Of a stretch of DNA of 64,000 bases, positions 28,289-36,966 are shown piece by piece. Below the pieces are notes generated by a model. That model was given only the letters and a program-made list of their open reading frames with translations. It searched no databases and had not been told where the DNA came from. This stretch comes from an uncultured Prevotella sp. GTDB taxonomy: Bacteria; Bacteroidota; Bacteroidia; Bacteroidales; Bacteroidaceae. Within the stretch, counting starts at the first letter, position 1, and each line of letters begins with the position of its first letter. The stretch is taken from the NCBI GenBank assembly GCA_905234265.1, contig CAJOHJ010000013.1, positions 1 through 64,000 of the forward strand. The letters are read 5' to 3'. Position numbers and translations under genes: made by a program.

Positions 28289-28411
28289 GCGCCCGTTTCC
28301 TTGAAGTCGGCGACTACAGAAACTAAATCAGCGCCGCCAGAAACGGCAGTGGCGTCGGCAGAAACGGCAAAGTCGCCGGCAGGGAAAAGCAAAAAAGGAA
28401 ACTTCCATTAA
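28289..28411 (+). repeat. 21-bp tandem repeats forming an in-frame extension past the TAG of the preceding gene
   Basis: Units start 28289, 28310, 28331, 28352, 28373: APVSLKS-ATTETKS-APPETAV-ASAETAK-SPAGKSK-KGNFH*. Confidence 0.85.
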
Positions 28412-28444
28412 CGTGCATCATGCGGATGCTGTTAATGGAAGTTT
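28399..28444. terminator. Perfect 14-bp inverted repeat terminator between convergent genes
   Basis: aaacttccattaac / gttaatggaagttt, T-rich flank. Confidence 0.85.
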
Positions 28445-28519
28445 TCTTTATCTTCTGCAGTTACAGTATTGCCTGTCTGCAAGTTGTTCTGCCGTATTGT
28501 CTGCGGCAGGTGACGAGTC

Positions 28520-29068
28520 TTACTCTGCGGCAGGAGCCTCGGGAGCCTCTGCAGGAGTTTCAGCAGCCTCTACGGGAGCATCGGCAACTTCAGCGGCAGC
28601 CTCCTCGGCCTTAGCCTCTTCCTTGGCGTTCTCTGCAATAACCTTTACGGGGATTTCGCAGTTGACGTCCTTGTGGAAGTGAACGACGGCAACGAAGTCG
28701 CCAATAGTCTTGGCTTCCTTCATGGTGATGATCTTGCGGTCAACGTCGTGGCCGAGCTTCTTCAGCTCTTCGGCAATCTGGTTGACGCCTACAGAACCGT
28801 ACAGCTGACCAGTGGCACTAACCTTGGCGGCAATCGTCAGGGCAACGTCCTTCAGAGCCTCGCCCTTCTTCTCAGCCTCAGCCTTGATGGCTGCCAGCTT
28901 GTGAGCCTGCTGCTTTAAGTTCTCGGCAAGAACCTTCTTGGCCGACGGCGAAGCGATAACGCCCTTGCCCTGAGGTATCAGGTAGTTGCGGCCGTAGCCA
29001 GACTTTACGTTTACGATGTCGTTCTTATATCCCAGGCCGATGATATCTTCTTTCAGTATAATTTCCAT
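28520..29068 (-). CDS. rplI: 50S ribosomal protein L9 with Ala/Glu/Pro C-terminal extension
   Basis: MEIILKEDIIGLGYKNDIVNVKSGYGRNYLIPQGKGVIAS. Confidence 0.97.
   Translation of the reverse strand: MEIILKEDIIGLGYKNDIVNVKSGYGRNYLIPQGKGVIASPSAKKVLAENLKQQAHKLAAIKAEAEKKGEALKDVALTIAAKVSATGQLYGSVGVNQIAEELKKLGHDVDRKIITMKEAKTIGDFVAVVHFHKDVNCEIPVKVIAENAKEEAKAEEAAAEVADAPVEAAETPAEAPEAPAAE
28530..28613 (-). repeat. 21-bp period tandem repeats encoding the L9 extension
   Basis: Units at 28530, 28551, 28572, 28593; peptide KAEEAAA-EVADAPV-EAAETPA-EAPEAPA-AE*. Confidence 0.8.
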
Positions 29069-29085
29069 AAATTCGTCCTCCTTAA

Positions 29086-29352
29086 TTATTTCATCATGTC
29101 AGTTACATAGGGTAACAAGGCAATCTGGCGGGCACGCTTTACGGCCTGAGCCACGCGGCGCTGAAACTTCAGAGAAGTGCCTGTTATGCGGCGGGGCAGA
29201 AGCTTGCCCTGCTCGTTTAAGAACTTCTTTAAGAACTCGGGGTCTTTGTAGTCGATGTACTTGATACCGCTCTTCTTGAAACGGCAATACTTCTTCTTCT
29301 TTGTGTCAATAGAAGGAGCGTTCAAATAACGAATTTCTGATTCCTGTGCCAT
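29086..29352 (-). CDS. rpsR: 30S ribosomal protein S18
   Basis: [62 protein letters not shown]. Confidence 0.98.
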   Translation of the reverse strand: MAQESEIRYLNAPSIDTKKKKYCRFKKSGIKYIDYKDPEFLKKFLNEQGKLLPRRITGTSLKFQRRVAQAVKRARQIALLPYVTDMMK

Positions 29353-29354
29353 GA

Positions 29355-29699
29355 TTAAGCCTCCTCTTTTTTTCCCATTTTGTTACGGCGCTTCTCAGCA
29401 TACTCGATAGCATACTTGTCAAGCTTCACAGTCTGGAAACGGATGACCTTCTCGTCGCGACGGAAAGCTGTCTCCAGCACCTTTACTACTGATGGCTCTG
29501 CCTTGAATTCTAAGAGGTAGTAGAAACCTGTAGACTTCTTCTCAATTGCATAAGCCATCTTCTTCAGTCCCCAGGCCTCTTCGTTCACAATCTCGGCGCC
29601 CTTTTCCTCAAGCACCTTCTTGAACTTAGCGACCGTTTCCTTTGTCTGTTCATCAGACAAAACGGGAGTCAAAATGAAAACGGTTTCGTATTGATTCAT
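29355..29699 (-). CDS. rpsF: 30S ribosomal protein S6
   Basis: [44 protein letters not shown]. Confidence 0.98.
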   Translation of the reverse strand: MNQYETVFILTPVLSDEQTKETVAKFKKVLEEKGAEIVNEEAWGLKKMAYAIEKKSTGFYYLLEFKAEPSVVKVLETAFRRDEKVIRFQTVKLDKYAIEYAEKRRNKMGKKEEA

Positions 29700-29745
29700 A
29701 ATACTGTTAAATAAAAAAATTGTTGTTTGTGCAAAATTGCGGCTG

Positions 29746-29776
29746 CAAAGGTATTAATTTTCTGCATGTTATCAAA
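29746..29776 (-). promoter_or_regulatory. Bacteroidetes-type promoter for rpsF
   Basis: Minus-strand TTTG (29773-29776) and TACCTTTG (29746-29753), 19-bp spacer; matches -33 TTTG / -7 TAnnTTTG. Confidence 0.7.
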
Positions 29777-29826
29777 ATATTATTTGCATTTTTTAAAGAA
29801 TAATTTGATTTTTGCATTACGCCAGC

Positions 29827-29868
29827 AAATTATCTCTGCGTGTTACGAAATTATCTCTGCGTGTTACG
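29827..29868. repeat. Two exact copies of 21-bp unit aaattatctctgcgtgttacg (locus C)
   Basis: 29827-29847 and 29848-29868. Confidence 0.97.
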
Positions 29869-29888
29869 GCAGCAGCTCTGAAAAGGAA

Positions 29889-29928
29889 GTCAGCCAAGCC
29901 CAGACTTCTCGGTCTTAGCTTGGCTGAC
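29889..29928. terminator. Hairpin downstream of thrS
   Basis: gtcagccaagc / gcttggctgac. Confidence 0.65.
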
Positions 29929-29962
29929 AGCTGAGTTTTATGGTCGGTGCTGATATTGCTTC

Positions 29963-30004
29963 ACATTATTATATATATAGTGTATGCAATTATATATATA
30001 ATGT
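29963..30004. repeat. 21-bp tandem TA-rich repeat just past the thrS stop
   Basis: Minus strand ACATTATATATATAATTGCAT / ACACTATATATATAATAATGT. Confidence 0.8.
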
Positions 30005-30015
30005 GTGTGGGCAGA

Positions 30016-31962
30016 TCAGAAATCCTTGGTCATTTCCTTCACTTGCTCATTGACGTGGTCGATGAACTGCTGGATGCTCATCACGGTCTGCTCGCCGCCG
30101 CCCTGCGGACGTACGGCAACGGTGCCGTCCTGCTGTTCCTTCTCGCCGACGATGACCATGAACGGAATGCGCTTCAGCTCGTTGTCGCGAATCTTGCGGC
30201 CCAGCTTCTCGTTGCGCAGGTCGATGGTGGGACGCACGCCCTGGGCTTCGAACTGCGTGGCAACTTCCTTGGCATAGTCGTTGTATTTCTCCGACAGCGG
30301 CAGGATGGCCACCTGTTCAGGAGTGAGCCAGAGGGGGAAGTGGCCGCTGGTGTGTTCGATGAGTACTGCGCAGAAGCGTTCCATGCTTCCGAAGGGCGCA
30401 CGGTGTATCATTACCGGCGTCTTCTTCTGGTTGTCCTCGTCGGTGTATTCCAGCTGGAAGCGCTTGGGCAGGTTGTAGTCCACCTGTATGGTTCCAAGCT
30501 GCCAGCGGCGGCCGATGGCGTCCTTGATCATGAAGTCGAGCTTCGGACCGTAGAAGGCAGCCTCGCCGTATTCAACCTTTGCGGGCAGTCCCTTCTCCTC
30601 GCAGGCTTCTACAATGGCACGTTCGGCGAGAGCCCAGTCTTCGTCGGTGCCTACGTACTTGTTGTGGTCGTTAGGGTCGCGGAGCGAAATCTGTGCCTCG
30701 AAGTTGAAGCCGAAGGCGGTAAGCACGATGCCGATGATGTCCATCACGTTGAGGAATTCCTGCTTCACCTGGTCGGGACGGCAGAAGAGGTGGGCGTCGT
30801 CCTGCGTGAACGAGCGGACGCGCGTCAGGCCGTGCAGCTCTCCCGACTGCTCGTAGCGGTAGACGGTGCCGAACTCTGCAATGCGCAGCGGCAGGTCGCG
30901 GTAAGAGCGTGGCTTCCATGCGAAAATCTCGCAGTGGTGGGGGCAGTTCATGGGCTTCAGCATGTATTCCTCATCCTCCTCAGGGGTATGTATGGGCTGG
31001 AAGGAGTCCTTGCCGTAGTGGGCATAGTGACCGCTGGTGACATAGAGGTTCTTTGAGCCGATATGCGGCGTGATGACCTCCTGGTATCCGAAACGCTTCT
31101 GGACTTTGCGCAGATGGTCCTGCAGGCGCAGGCGAAGCTCAGTGCCTTTTGGCAGCCAGATAGGCAGGCCCTTGCCGACCTTGTCGCTGAACATGAAAAG
31201 CTCCATCTCCTTGCCGATTTTGCGGTGGTCGCGCTTCTTGGCCTCTTCAAGCATTACAAGATAGTCGTCGAGCATCTTCTTCTTCGGGAAGGTAATGCCG
31301 TAGAGGCGCTGCATCTGCTCGCGGCTTGCGTCGCCACGCCAGAAAGCGCCGGCAACGCTGGTCAGCTTGATGGCCTTGATTTCGCCGGTGTTCATCAGGT
31401 GCGGGCCACGGCAGAGGTCGGTGAATGCACCTTGTGTATAAGTGGTGATAGAGCCGTCTTCAAGGTCTTGCTCTATGTGTTCGCACTTGTATGTCTGGCC
31501 GCCGGCGGCAAATTCCTTAAGGGCGTCGGCCTTGGCAACTTCGCGGCGCACGACAGGCTCCTTCTTGGAGGCCAGTTCGCGCATCTTCTGCTCGATAGTG
31601 GGGAAGTCGCTCTCCTTGATCATCTGGCCGTCGGGCAGCAGCACGTCGTAGAAGAAGCCATTCTCTACGGCAGGTCCGAAGCCGAACTGGACGCCGGGGT
31701 AAAGCTCTTGCAGGGCTTCGGCCAGCAAGTGTGCCGACGTGTGCCAGAATGTGTGCTTTCCCTCTGCGTCTTCCCATTTGTAGAGAGCAATAGTGGCATC
31801 TTCCGTAATGGGACGGTTCAGCTCCACGGTTTCGCCGTTAACTCCGCAGCTCAAGACGCTGCGTGCCAAAGCAGGCGAAATGCTTTCGGCAATCTCGAGT
31901 CCGGTAACGCCTTGTTCATACGAGCGAACAGAGCCGTCCGGAAAAGTGATTTTTATTTCCAT
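30016..31962 (-). CDS. thrS: Threonyl-tRNA synthetase
   Basis: [55 protein letters not shown]. Confidence 0.98.
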   Translation of the reverse strand: MEIKITFPDGSVRSYEQGVTGLEIAESISPALARSVLSCGVNGETVELNRPITEDATIALYKWEDAEGKHTFWHTSAHLLAEALQELYPGVQFGFGPAVENGFFYDVLLPDGQMIKESDFPTIEQKMRELASKKEPVVRREVAKADALKEFAAGGQTYKCEHIEQDLEDGSITTYTQGAFTDLCRGPHLMNTGEIKAIKLTSVAGAFWRGDASREQMQRLYGITFPKKKMLDDYLVMLEEAKKRDHRKIGKEMELFMFSDKVGKGLPIWLPKGTELRLRLQDHLRKVQKRFGYQEVITPHIGSKNLYVTSGHYAHYGKDSFQPIHTPEEDEEYMLKPMNCPHHCEIFAWKPRSYRDLPLRIAEFGTVYRYEQSGELHGLTRVRSFTQDDAHLFCRPDQVKQEFLNVMDIIGIVLTAFGFNFEAQISLRDPNDHNKYVGTDEDWALAERAIVEACEEKGLPAKVEYGEAAFYGPKLDFMIKDAIGRRWQLGTIQVDYNLPKRFQLEYTDEDNQKKTPVMIHRAPFGSMERFCAVLIEHTSGHFPLWLTPEQVAILPLSEKYNDYAKEVATQFEAQGVRPTIDLRNEKLGRKIRDNELKRIPFMVIVGEKEQQDGTVAVRPQGGGEQTVMSIQQFIDHVNEQVKEMTKDF

Positions 31963-32088
31963 GTTGTTGTTATAGTGATAAATAGTAATCTTTTATGCCC
32001 AATGGAAAGGACGTGCAAAATTATCAATAATTTCAGACATAAACATATTAAATTGGTTAAATAATGTTGGTATGCTGCAAGAAATCAC

Positions 32089-32118
32089 TTGCCGTAAGCA
32101 GAGAATTATCTAACTTTG
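32089..32118 (+). promoter_or_regulatory. Bacteroidetes-type promoter for fmt
   Basis: TTG (32089-32091), 19-bp spacer, TAACTTTG (32111-32118). Confidence 0.7.
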
Positions 32119-32127
32119 CGGACAGTT

Positions 32128-33096
32128 ATGGAAAAAGCAGAATTGAGAATAGTTTTCATGGGCACTCCAGAGTTTGCCGTCGGCACGCTGAGCGCTCTTG
32201 TGGAGGGTGGCTACAATGTCGTGGCCGTTGTCACTCAGCCCGACAAGCCTGTGGGACGCCACGGCTCTGTGTTGCAGCCGTCGGCAGTGAAGCAGTATGC
32301 CATGCAGCACGGCATCGACGTCTTGCAGCCGGAGAAGATGAAGGACGAGCTGTTCCTCAGCGAGCTGCGCGCATATAAGGCAGACCTGCAGGTGGTGGTG
32401 GCTTTCCGCATGCTCCCGGAGGTGGTCTGGGCAATGCCTCGCTATGGCACATTCAACGTGCATGCATCGCTGTTGCCGCAGTATCGTGGCGCGGCACCCA
32501 TCAACTGGGCTATCATCAACGGCGAGACGGAGACGGGAGTGACTACGTTCTTCCTGGACCACGACATCGACACCGGACGCATAATCAGCCAGAAGCGGTT
32601 TGCCATTCCTGACGACGCCAATGTGGAATATGTATATGACGGCCTTATGAAGCTCGGCGCACAGCTGTGTCTGGAGACCGTCGACACGATTCTGTCAACC
32701 GGCGGCAATCCGCCGACGATGGAGCAGGCGGCTGTGGCCGTTGGTCAGCTGAAGCCTGCACCGAAGATTTTCAAGGACACATGCATGATTGACTGGCAGC
32801 AGCCGGCAAAGGCCGTCTGCGACTTCGTGCGAGGCCTCAGCCCGGTGCCTGGCGCATGGACTACGCTCGTCGACGAAAACGGCCGCGAGACGGTTCTGAA
32901 GATATTCTCCGCCCGCAAGACTCTGACGGCAGGGCAGGGCAGTGGCACTATTGTTGCCGAGGGCAAGCGGCTGCTGATTTCTGCCAGCGACAACTGTCTG
33001 GAAATCCTGGAGCTGCAGCTGGCAGGCAAGAAGCGCATGGCTGCGGCCGACTTCCTGAACGGCATGAAAGGCATCTGCGGCTGCAGCGTAAAGTAA
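32128..33096 (+). CDS. fmt: Methionyl-tRNA formyltransferase
   Basis: RIVFMGTPEFAVGTLSALVE, FNVHASLLPQYRGAAPINWAIINGETETGVTTFFLD; ATG 32128 preferred over TTG 32116. Confidence 0.96.
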   Translation: MEKAELRIVFMGTPEFAVGTLSALVEGGYNVVAVVTQPDKPVGRHGSVLQPSAVKQYAMQHGIDVLQPEKMKDELFLSELRAYKADLQVVVAFRMLPEVVWAMPRYGTFNVHASLLPQYRGAAPINWAIINGETETGVTTFFLDHDIDTGRIISQKRFAIPDDANVEYVYDGLMKLGAQLCLETVDTILSTGGNPPTMEQAAVAVGQLKPAPKIFKDTCMIDWQQPAKAVCDFVRGLSPVPGAWTTLVDENGRETVLKIFSARKTLTAGQGSGTIVAEGKRLLISASDNCLEILELQLAGKKRMAAADFLNGMKGICGCSVK

Positions 33097-33128
33097 ATCA
33101 GCTGCCGAGTAAAATAAATATTGTGGTG
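33088..33128. repeat. 21-bp tandem duplication containing the fmt stop codon
   Basis: gtaaagtaaat (33088) and gtaaaataaat (33109). Confidence 0.7.
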
Positions 33129-33188
33129 CAAATAATAAATTGGCAGTATGTTGCGTTTGATAAGAAACGACAGTTTCAAACACACCGT

Positions 33189-33332
33189 ATGCCTATGACG
33201 AATTTTACTCAAGAGGAACTTAGCCCCAGCCCTGCGACAATCCTTCTGATAAAGCAGTTTGCACGAATTTGTAACGAAAACAAGAAAACAAATCATGGCT
33301 ACAATCGTCTCCCCCTCATTGCTTGCTGCTGA
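33189..33332 (+). CDS. Possible small ORF overlapping the rpe start
   Basis: MPMTNFTQEELSPSPATILLIKQFARICNENKKTNHGYN...; low-complexity-free, ATG start. Confidence 0.35.
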   Translation: MPMTNFTQEELSPSPATILLIKQFARICNENKKTNHGYNRLPLIACC

Positions 33333-33948
33333 CTTTCTGCATCTTGACAAAGAGTTGGACATGATAAACCGCAGCGAGGCCGACTGGCTTCATCTGGACG
33401 TCATGGACGGCGTCTTTGTTCCAAACATATCCTTTGGCTTTCCCGTCTTGGAGGCTGTGGCACGCAAATGCAAGAAGCCGCTCGACGTTCACTACATGAT
33501 TGTCCACCCTGAGCAGTATATCTCGCAGACTGCCAAGCTGGGTGCAATGATGATGAACGTCCATGTTGAGGCATGCACTCACCTGAACCGCACCATACAG
33601 GAAATCCATGATGCAGGCATGAAGGCTGGCGTTACGCTAAATCCCTCCTCGCCGGTGTCGCTGCTGGAGGATGTCATCGGCGATGTCGACATGGTGCTGC
33701 TGATGAGCGTCAATCCCGGCTTCGGAGGGCAGAAGTTCATAGAGAACACCATCGAAAAGGTTAAGCGCCTGCGCCGTCTGATTGACGACAGCGGCTCACG
33801 GGCATTGATAGAGGTCGACGGCGGTGTGCATGCAGAGACGGCTCCACGGCTTGTGGCTGCCGGTGTCGATGTACTGGTCAGCGGCAGCTACATCTTCAAG
33901 AGCAGCACTCCTGAAGCTGTTATCAGCCAGCTGCGCAGCCTCTCCTAA
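33295..33948 (+). CDS. rpe: Ribulose-phosphate 3-epimerase
   Basis: SPSLLAADFLHLDKEL, LHLDVMDGVFVPNISFG, VDMVLLMSVNPGFGGQKFIENT, EVDGGV. Confidence 0.97.
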   Translation: MATIVSPSLLAADFLHLDKELDMINRSEADWLHLDVMDGVFVPNISFGFPVLEAVARKCKKPLDVHYMIVHPEQYISQTAKLGAMMMNVHVEACTHLNRTIQEIHDAGMKAGVTLNPSSPVSLLEDVIGDVDMVLLMSVNPGFGGQKFIENTIEKVKRLRRLIDDSGSRALIEVDGGVHAETAPRLVAAGVDVLVSGSYIFKSSTPEAVISQLRSLS

Positions 33949-34004
33949 ATTTTCAAGCGTATCTCCAGAAGTTTCAAGCGCAACATCTAAAGCTCCATGC
34001 GCAG
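33942..34004. repeat. 21-bp tandem repeat x3 spanning the sigma-factor stop codon
   Basis: ctcctaaattttcaagcgtat (33942), ctccagaagtttcaagcgcaa (33963), catctaaagctccatgcgcag (33984). Confidence 0.8.
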
Positions 34005-34586
34005 CTGGATGTTGTGCTGCTTAGCCATGCGGCGCATGTTTATCAGCGCGTAGCGCATGCGTCCCAGCGAAGTGTTTATGCTTACGCCGGTGATGTCTGC
34101 AATTTCCTTGAACGAAAGGTCCTGATAGAAGCGCATGTACACCACTTCCCTTTGTGGGGCAGGCAGAGTGTCCATGAGATTGCGCACATCGCTCATGATC
34201 TGTGTGTTCACAAACTCGTTTTCCCTGTTGATGTCCATCAGCCCGTCGCCGCTGAGCTTTGAAAGGTCGTTGGTCTTGTTGATGTCTACAAGCCCTTCGC
34301 TGCGCTGCTGGCGATAGTTGTCCATAATAATGTTATGAGCAATGCGCGTAAGCCAGAACGAGAACTTTCCGCAGTCGGTGTATTTCCCCTCCTGCAGGCG
34401 CGTGATGACCTTTACGAATGTGTCTTGGAAGACGTCGTTTGCCAACTCCGGGTCACGGACGACGAACAAGATGTATGAGTAAAGTTTCTGCTGCTGACGA
34501 GCAAGAAGCTCATCAAATGCGCTATTGTCTCCCCCTACGTAAAGCAAAGCCAACTCCTCGTCGGTCTTGCCGCTAAAATTCTTCAT
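33987..34586 (-). CDS. RNA polymerase sigma factor, ECF-like
   Basis: DVFQDTFVKVITRL, FSFWLTRIAHNIIMDNYR, LPAPQREVVYMRFYQDLSFKEIADITGVSINTSLGRMRYAL. Confidence 0.9.
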   Translation of the reverse strand: MKNFSGKTDEELALLYVGGDNSAFDELLARQQQKLYSYILFVVRDPELANDVFQDTFVKVITRLQEGKYTDCGKFSFWLTRIAHNIIMDNYRQQRSEGLVDINKTNDLSKLSGDGLMDINRENEFVNTQIMSDVRNLMDTLPAPQREVVYMRFYQDLSFKEIADITGVSINTSLGRMRYALINMRRMAKQHNIQLRMEL

Positions 34587-34781
34587 ATTTTTCTTTGATT
34601 AATTATGAAGTAGAGTTCCGTCAATAGGCAGTAGATTTTTAAAAAGTTAATAGTTTTGTCTTATTTCGTCCTGCAAAGGTATACATTATTATTCTTTTTC
34701 CAAATTTTTTTTTAATTTTTGATTGGAAAAACGTCTTTTTCCTTATAAAATGCATGTTTTTGCAGGCAAATGCCCGTAAAA

Positions 34782-34818
34782 GAAAACTGTTCCCTCACTT
34801 GCTGAGGAAACAGTTTTC
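34782..34818. terminator. Terminator downstream of rpsA
   Basis: gaaaactgttccctca / tgaggaaacagttttc, 16-bp stem with one wobble. Confidence 0.8.
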
Positions 34819-34848
34819 GATATTGTCTAATTTCAGAAAGAAACTTTC

Positions 34849-36630
34849 TTATTTGTCCTGCTCCATCTGAGCCTTCAGCTGTGCAAGCACGTCGATGTCG
34901 CCAAGAGTTGTTGAAGCGGCAACATTCTCAATCTTCGGAGTCTCTTCCTTCTTGGCAGCGCGGGTCTTCTTTGCGGCAGCCTTCTTCTCCTCGCGGACAG
35001 TGTCCTCGTAGGTGCGGCTGTGAGAGAGGATGATGCGCTTAGAGTCCTTGTTGAACTCGATAACCTTGAACTCAAGAGTCTCACCCTGCTGGGCCTGCGA
35101 ACCGTCTTCCTTGACGAGGTGCTTAGGAGTAGCGAAGCCTTCGACGCCCTCAGCGAGAGAAACGACAGCTCCCTTCTCAAGCAGTTCGGTAATCTTGCCC
35201 TCGTGGACAGAGCCGACGGTGTACTTCTCTTCGAAAGCATCCCAAGGATTGTCCTCAAGCTGCTTGTGGCCAAGAGACAGACGGCGGTTCTCCTTGTCGA
35301 TGTCAAGAACGATAACGTCAATCTGGTCGCCAACCTGTGTGAACTCAGAAGGATGCTTAACCTTCTTGGTCCAGGAAAGGTCGCTGATGTGGATCAGACC
35401 GTCGACACCTTCCTCGAGTTCTACGAATACGCCGAAGTTGGTGAAGTTGCGAACCTTTGCAGAGTGCTTTGAACCGACAGGATACTTGACCTCGATGGCC
35501 TCCCATGGGTCTTCCTTCAGCTGCTTGATGCCGAGAGACATCTTGCGCTCGTCGCGGTCGAGGGTAAGTATTACGGCCTCGATTTCGTCGCCCACCTTCA
35601 GGAATTCCTGAGCGCTGCGCAGGTGCTGGCTCCACGACATCTCGCTGACGTGGATGAGACCCTCGACGCCCGGCTGTATCTCGACGAATGCACCGTAGTC
35701 GGCAATGACGACAACCTTGCCCTTAACGTGGTCGCCAACCTTAAGCTCGCTGTCAAGAGCGTCCCAAGGATGCGGAGTGAGCTGCTTCAGGCCGAGGGCA
35801 ATGCGCTTCTTCTCCTCGTCGAAGTCGAGAATGACAACATTAATCTTCTGGTCGAGCTCAACAACCTTGTGCGGGTCGTCGACACGTCCCCAAGAGAGGT
35901 CTGTGATGTGGATGAGTCCGTCAACACCGCCCAGGTCGACGAATACGCCGTAGGTGGTGATGTTCTTGACAGTACCCTCGAGAATCTGTCCCTTCTCAAG
36001 CTTGCTGATAATCTCCTGCTTCTGAGCTTCCAGCTCTGCCTCGATGAGGGCCTTGTGGCTTACGACAACGTTGCGGAACTCCTGGTTGATCTTGACAATC
36101 TTGAATTCCATGGTCTTGCCGACGAACTGGTCGTAGTCGCGTATTGGGTGAACGTCGATCTGGCTGCCGGGCAGGAATGCCTCGATGCCGAAGACATCTA
36201 CAATCATGCCACCCTTTGTGCGGCACTTGATGTAGCCCTGAATAACCTCCTCGGCCTCAAGAGCTGCATTGACGCGCTCCCAGCTCTTGCTGAGGCGGGC
36301 CTTCTTGTGTGACAGCACGAGCTGTCCCTTCTTGTCTTCAGCATTCTCAACATACACCTCCACGGTGTCGCCGGCCTTCAGGTCCGGGTTGTAGCGGAAC
36401 TCGCTGGCAGGGATGATGCCGTCGCTCTTGTAGCCGATGTTGACTACAACTTCTTTCTTGTCAACGCTGATGACGGTACCGTCGACAACCTGATGCTCGC
36501 TGACCTTGTTCAGCGTCTCATCGTAGGCCTTGTCAAGTTCTTCCTTGCTGACATTTGCAGCCATGCCGTTTTCAAACTGCTCCCAGTCGAAATCCTGCAG
36601 TGGCTGGACGTTCTTTGTTAATTCTGACAT
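34849..36630 (-). CDS. rpsA: 30S ribosomal protein S1
   Basis: Multiple S1 domains (ITTYGVFVDLGGVDGLIHITDLSWGRV etc.); start MSELTKNVQPLQDF. Confidence 0.96.
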   Translation of the reverse strand: MSELTKNVQPLQDFDWEQFENGMAANVSKEELDKAYDETLNKVSEHQVVDGTVISVDKKEVVVNIGYKSDGIIPASEFRYNPDLKAGDTVEVYVENAEDKKGQLVLSHKKARLSKSWERVNAALEAEEVIQGYIKCRTKGGMIVDVFGIEAFLPGSQIDVHPIRDYDQFVGKTMEFKIVKINQEFRNVVVSHKALIEAELEAQKQEIISKLEKGQILEGTVKNITTYGVFVDLGGVDGLIHITDLSWGRVDDPHKVVELDQKINVVILDFDEEKKRIALGLKQLTPHPWDALDSELKVGDHVKGKVVVIADYGAFVEIQPGVEGLIHVSEMSWSQHLRSAQEFLKVGDEIEAVILTLDRDERKMSLGIKQLKEDPWEAIEVKYPVGSKHSAKVRNFTNFGVFVELEEGVDGLIHISDLSWTKKVKHPSEFTQVGDQIDVIVLDIDKENRRLSLGHKQLEDNPWDAFEEKYTVGSVHEGKITELLEKGAVVSLAEGVEGFATPKHLVKEDGSQAQQGETLEFKVIEFNKDSKRIILSHSRTYEDTVREEKKAAAKKTRAAKKEETPKIENVAASTTLGDIDVLAQLKAQMEQDK

Positions 36631-36774
36631 AATAAAAATTCTTTGCGGCTCTTTCTTTTCAGTCGGAGCCAGGCTCGGACAGGCGTTGCCAAGCCATGTT
36701 TTTAATGGGTTAATAATGATAGGAGTCGGCGCCTGTTCCTTCTCCTGCTTCCCCGTCCGGGGTAAAAGCGGCTG

Positions 36775-36806
36775 CAAAATTACGCCTTTTTTTGCTGACG
36801 GCCAAA
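36775..36806 (-). promoter_or_regulatory. Bacteroidetes-type promoter for rpsA
   Basis: Minus-strand TTTG (36803-36806), 20-bp spacer, TAATTTTG (36775-36782). Confidence 0.7.
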
Positions 36807-36841
36807 CTTTTACACATTTTTTATTATATATTTTTCTGATA

Positions 36842-36940
36842 AAATTATCTCTGCGAGTTACGAAATTATCTCTGCGAGTTACGAAATTATCTCTGCATGT
36901 TACGAAATTATCTCTGCATGTTACGAAATTATCTCTGCAT
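36842..36940. repeat. Array of about 4.7 copies of 21-bp unit aaattatctctgc(ga/at)gttacg (locus D)
   Basis: Units start 36842, 36863, 36884, 36905, 36926; near-identical. Confidence 0.98.
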
Positions 36941-36966
36941 GGCGGTGTGAGACACAGACAAAAAAA

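Noticed and set aside
29700-29745. Possible S6:S18 ribosomal-protein leader
   Set aside because: The predicted rpsF leader is only about 40 nt and A/T-rich, with no room for the known structured motif.
32091-32113. ccgtaagcagagaattatctaac upstream of fmt as another member of the repeat family
   Set aside because: Only partial similarity and it overlaps the fmt promoter; too weak to call without a search.
34840-34870. 21-bp-offset similarity at the rpsA stop (aaataaga / aaattaga)
   Set aside because: Only about 7 of 9 matching positions in A/T-rich sequence; not counted.
36842-36940. CRISPR-like appearance of the repeat array
   Set aside because: Units abut directly with no spacers, unit length is 21 bp, and no cas genes are in the window.
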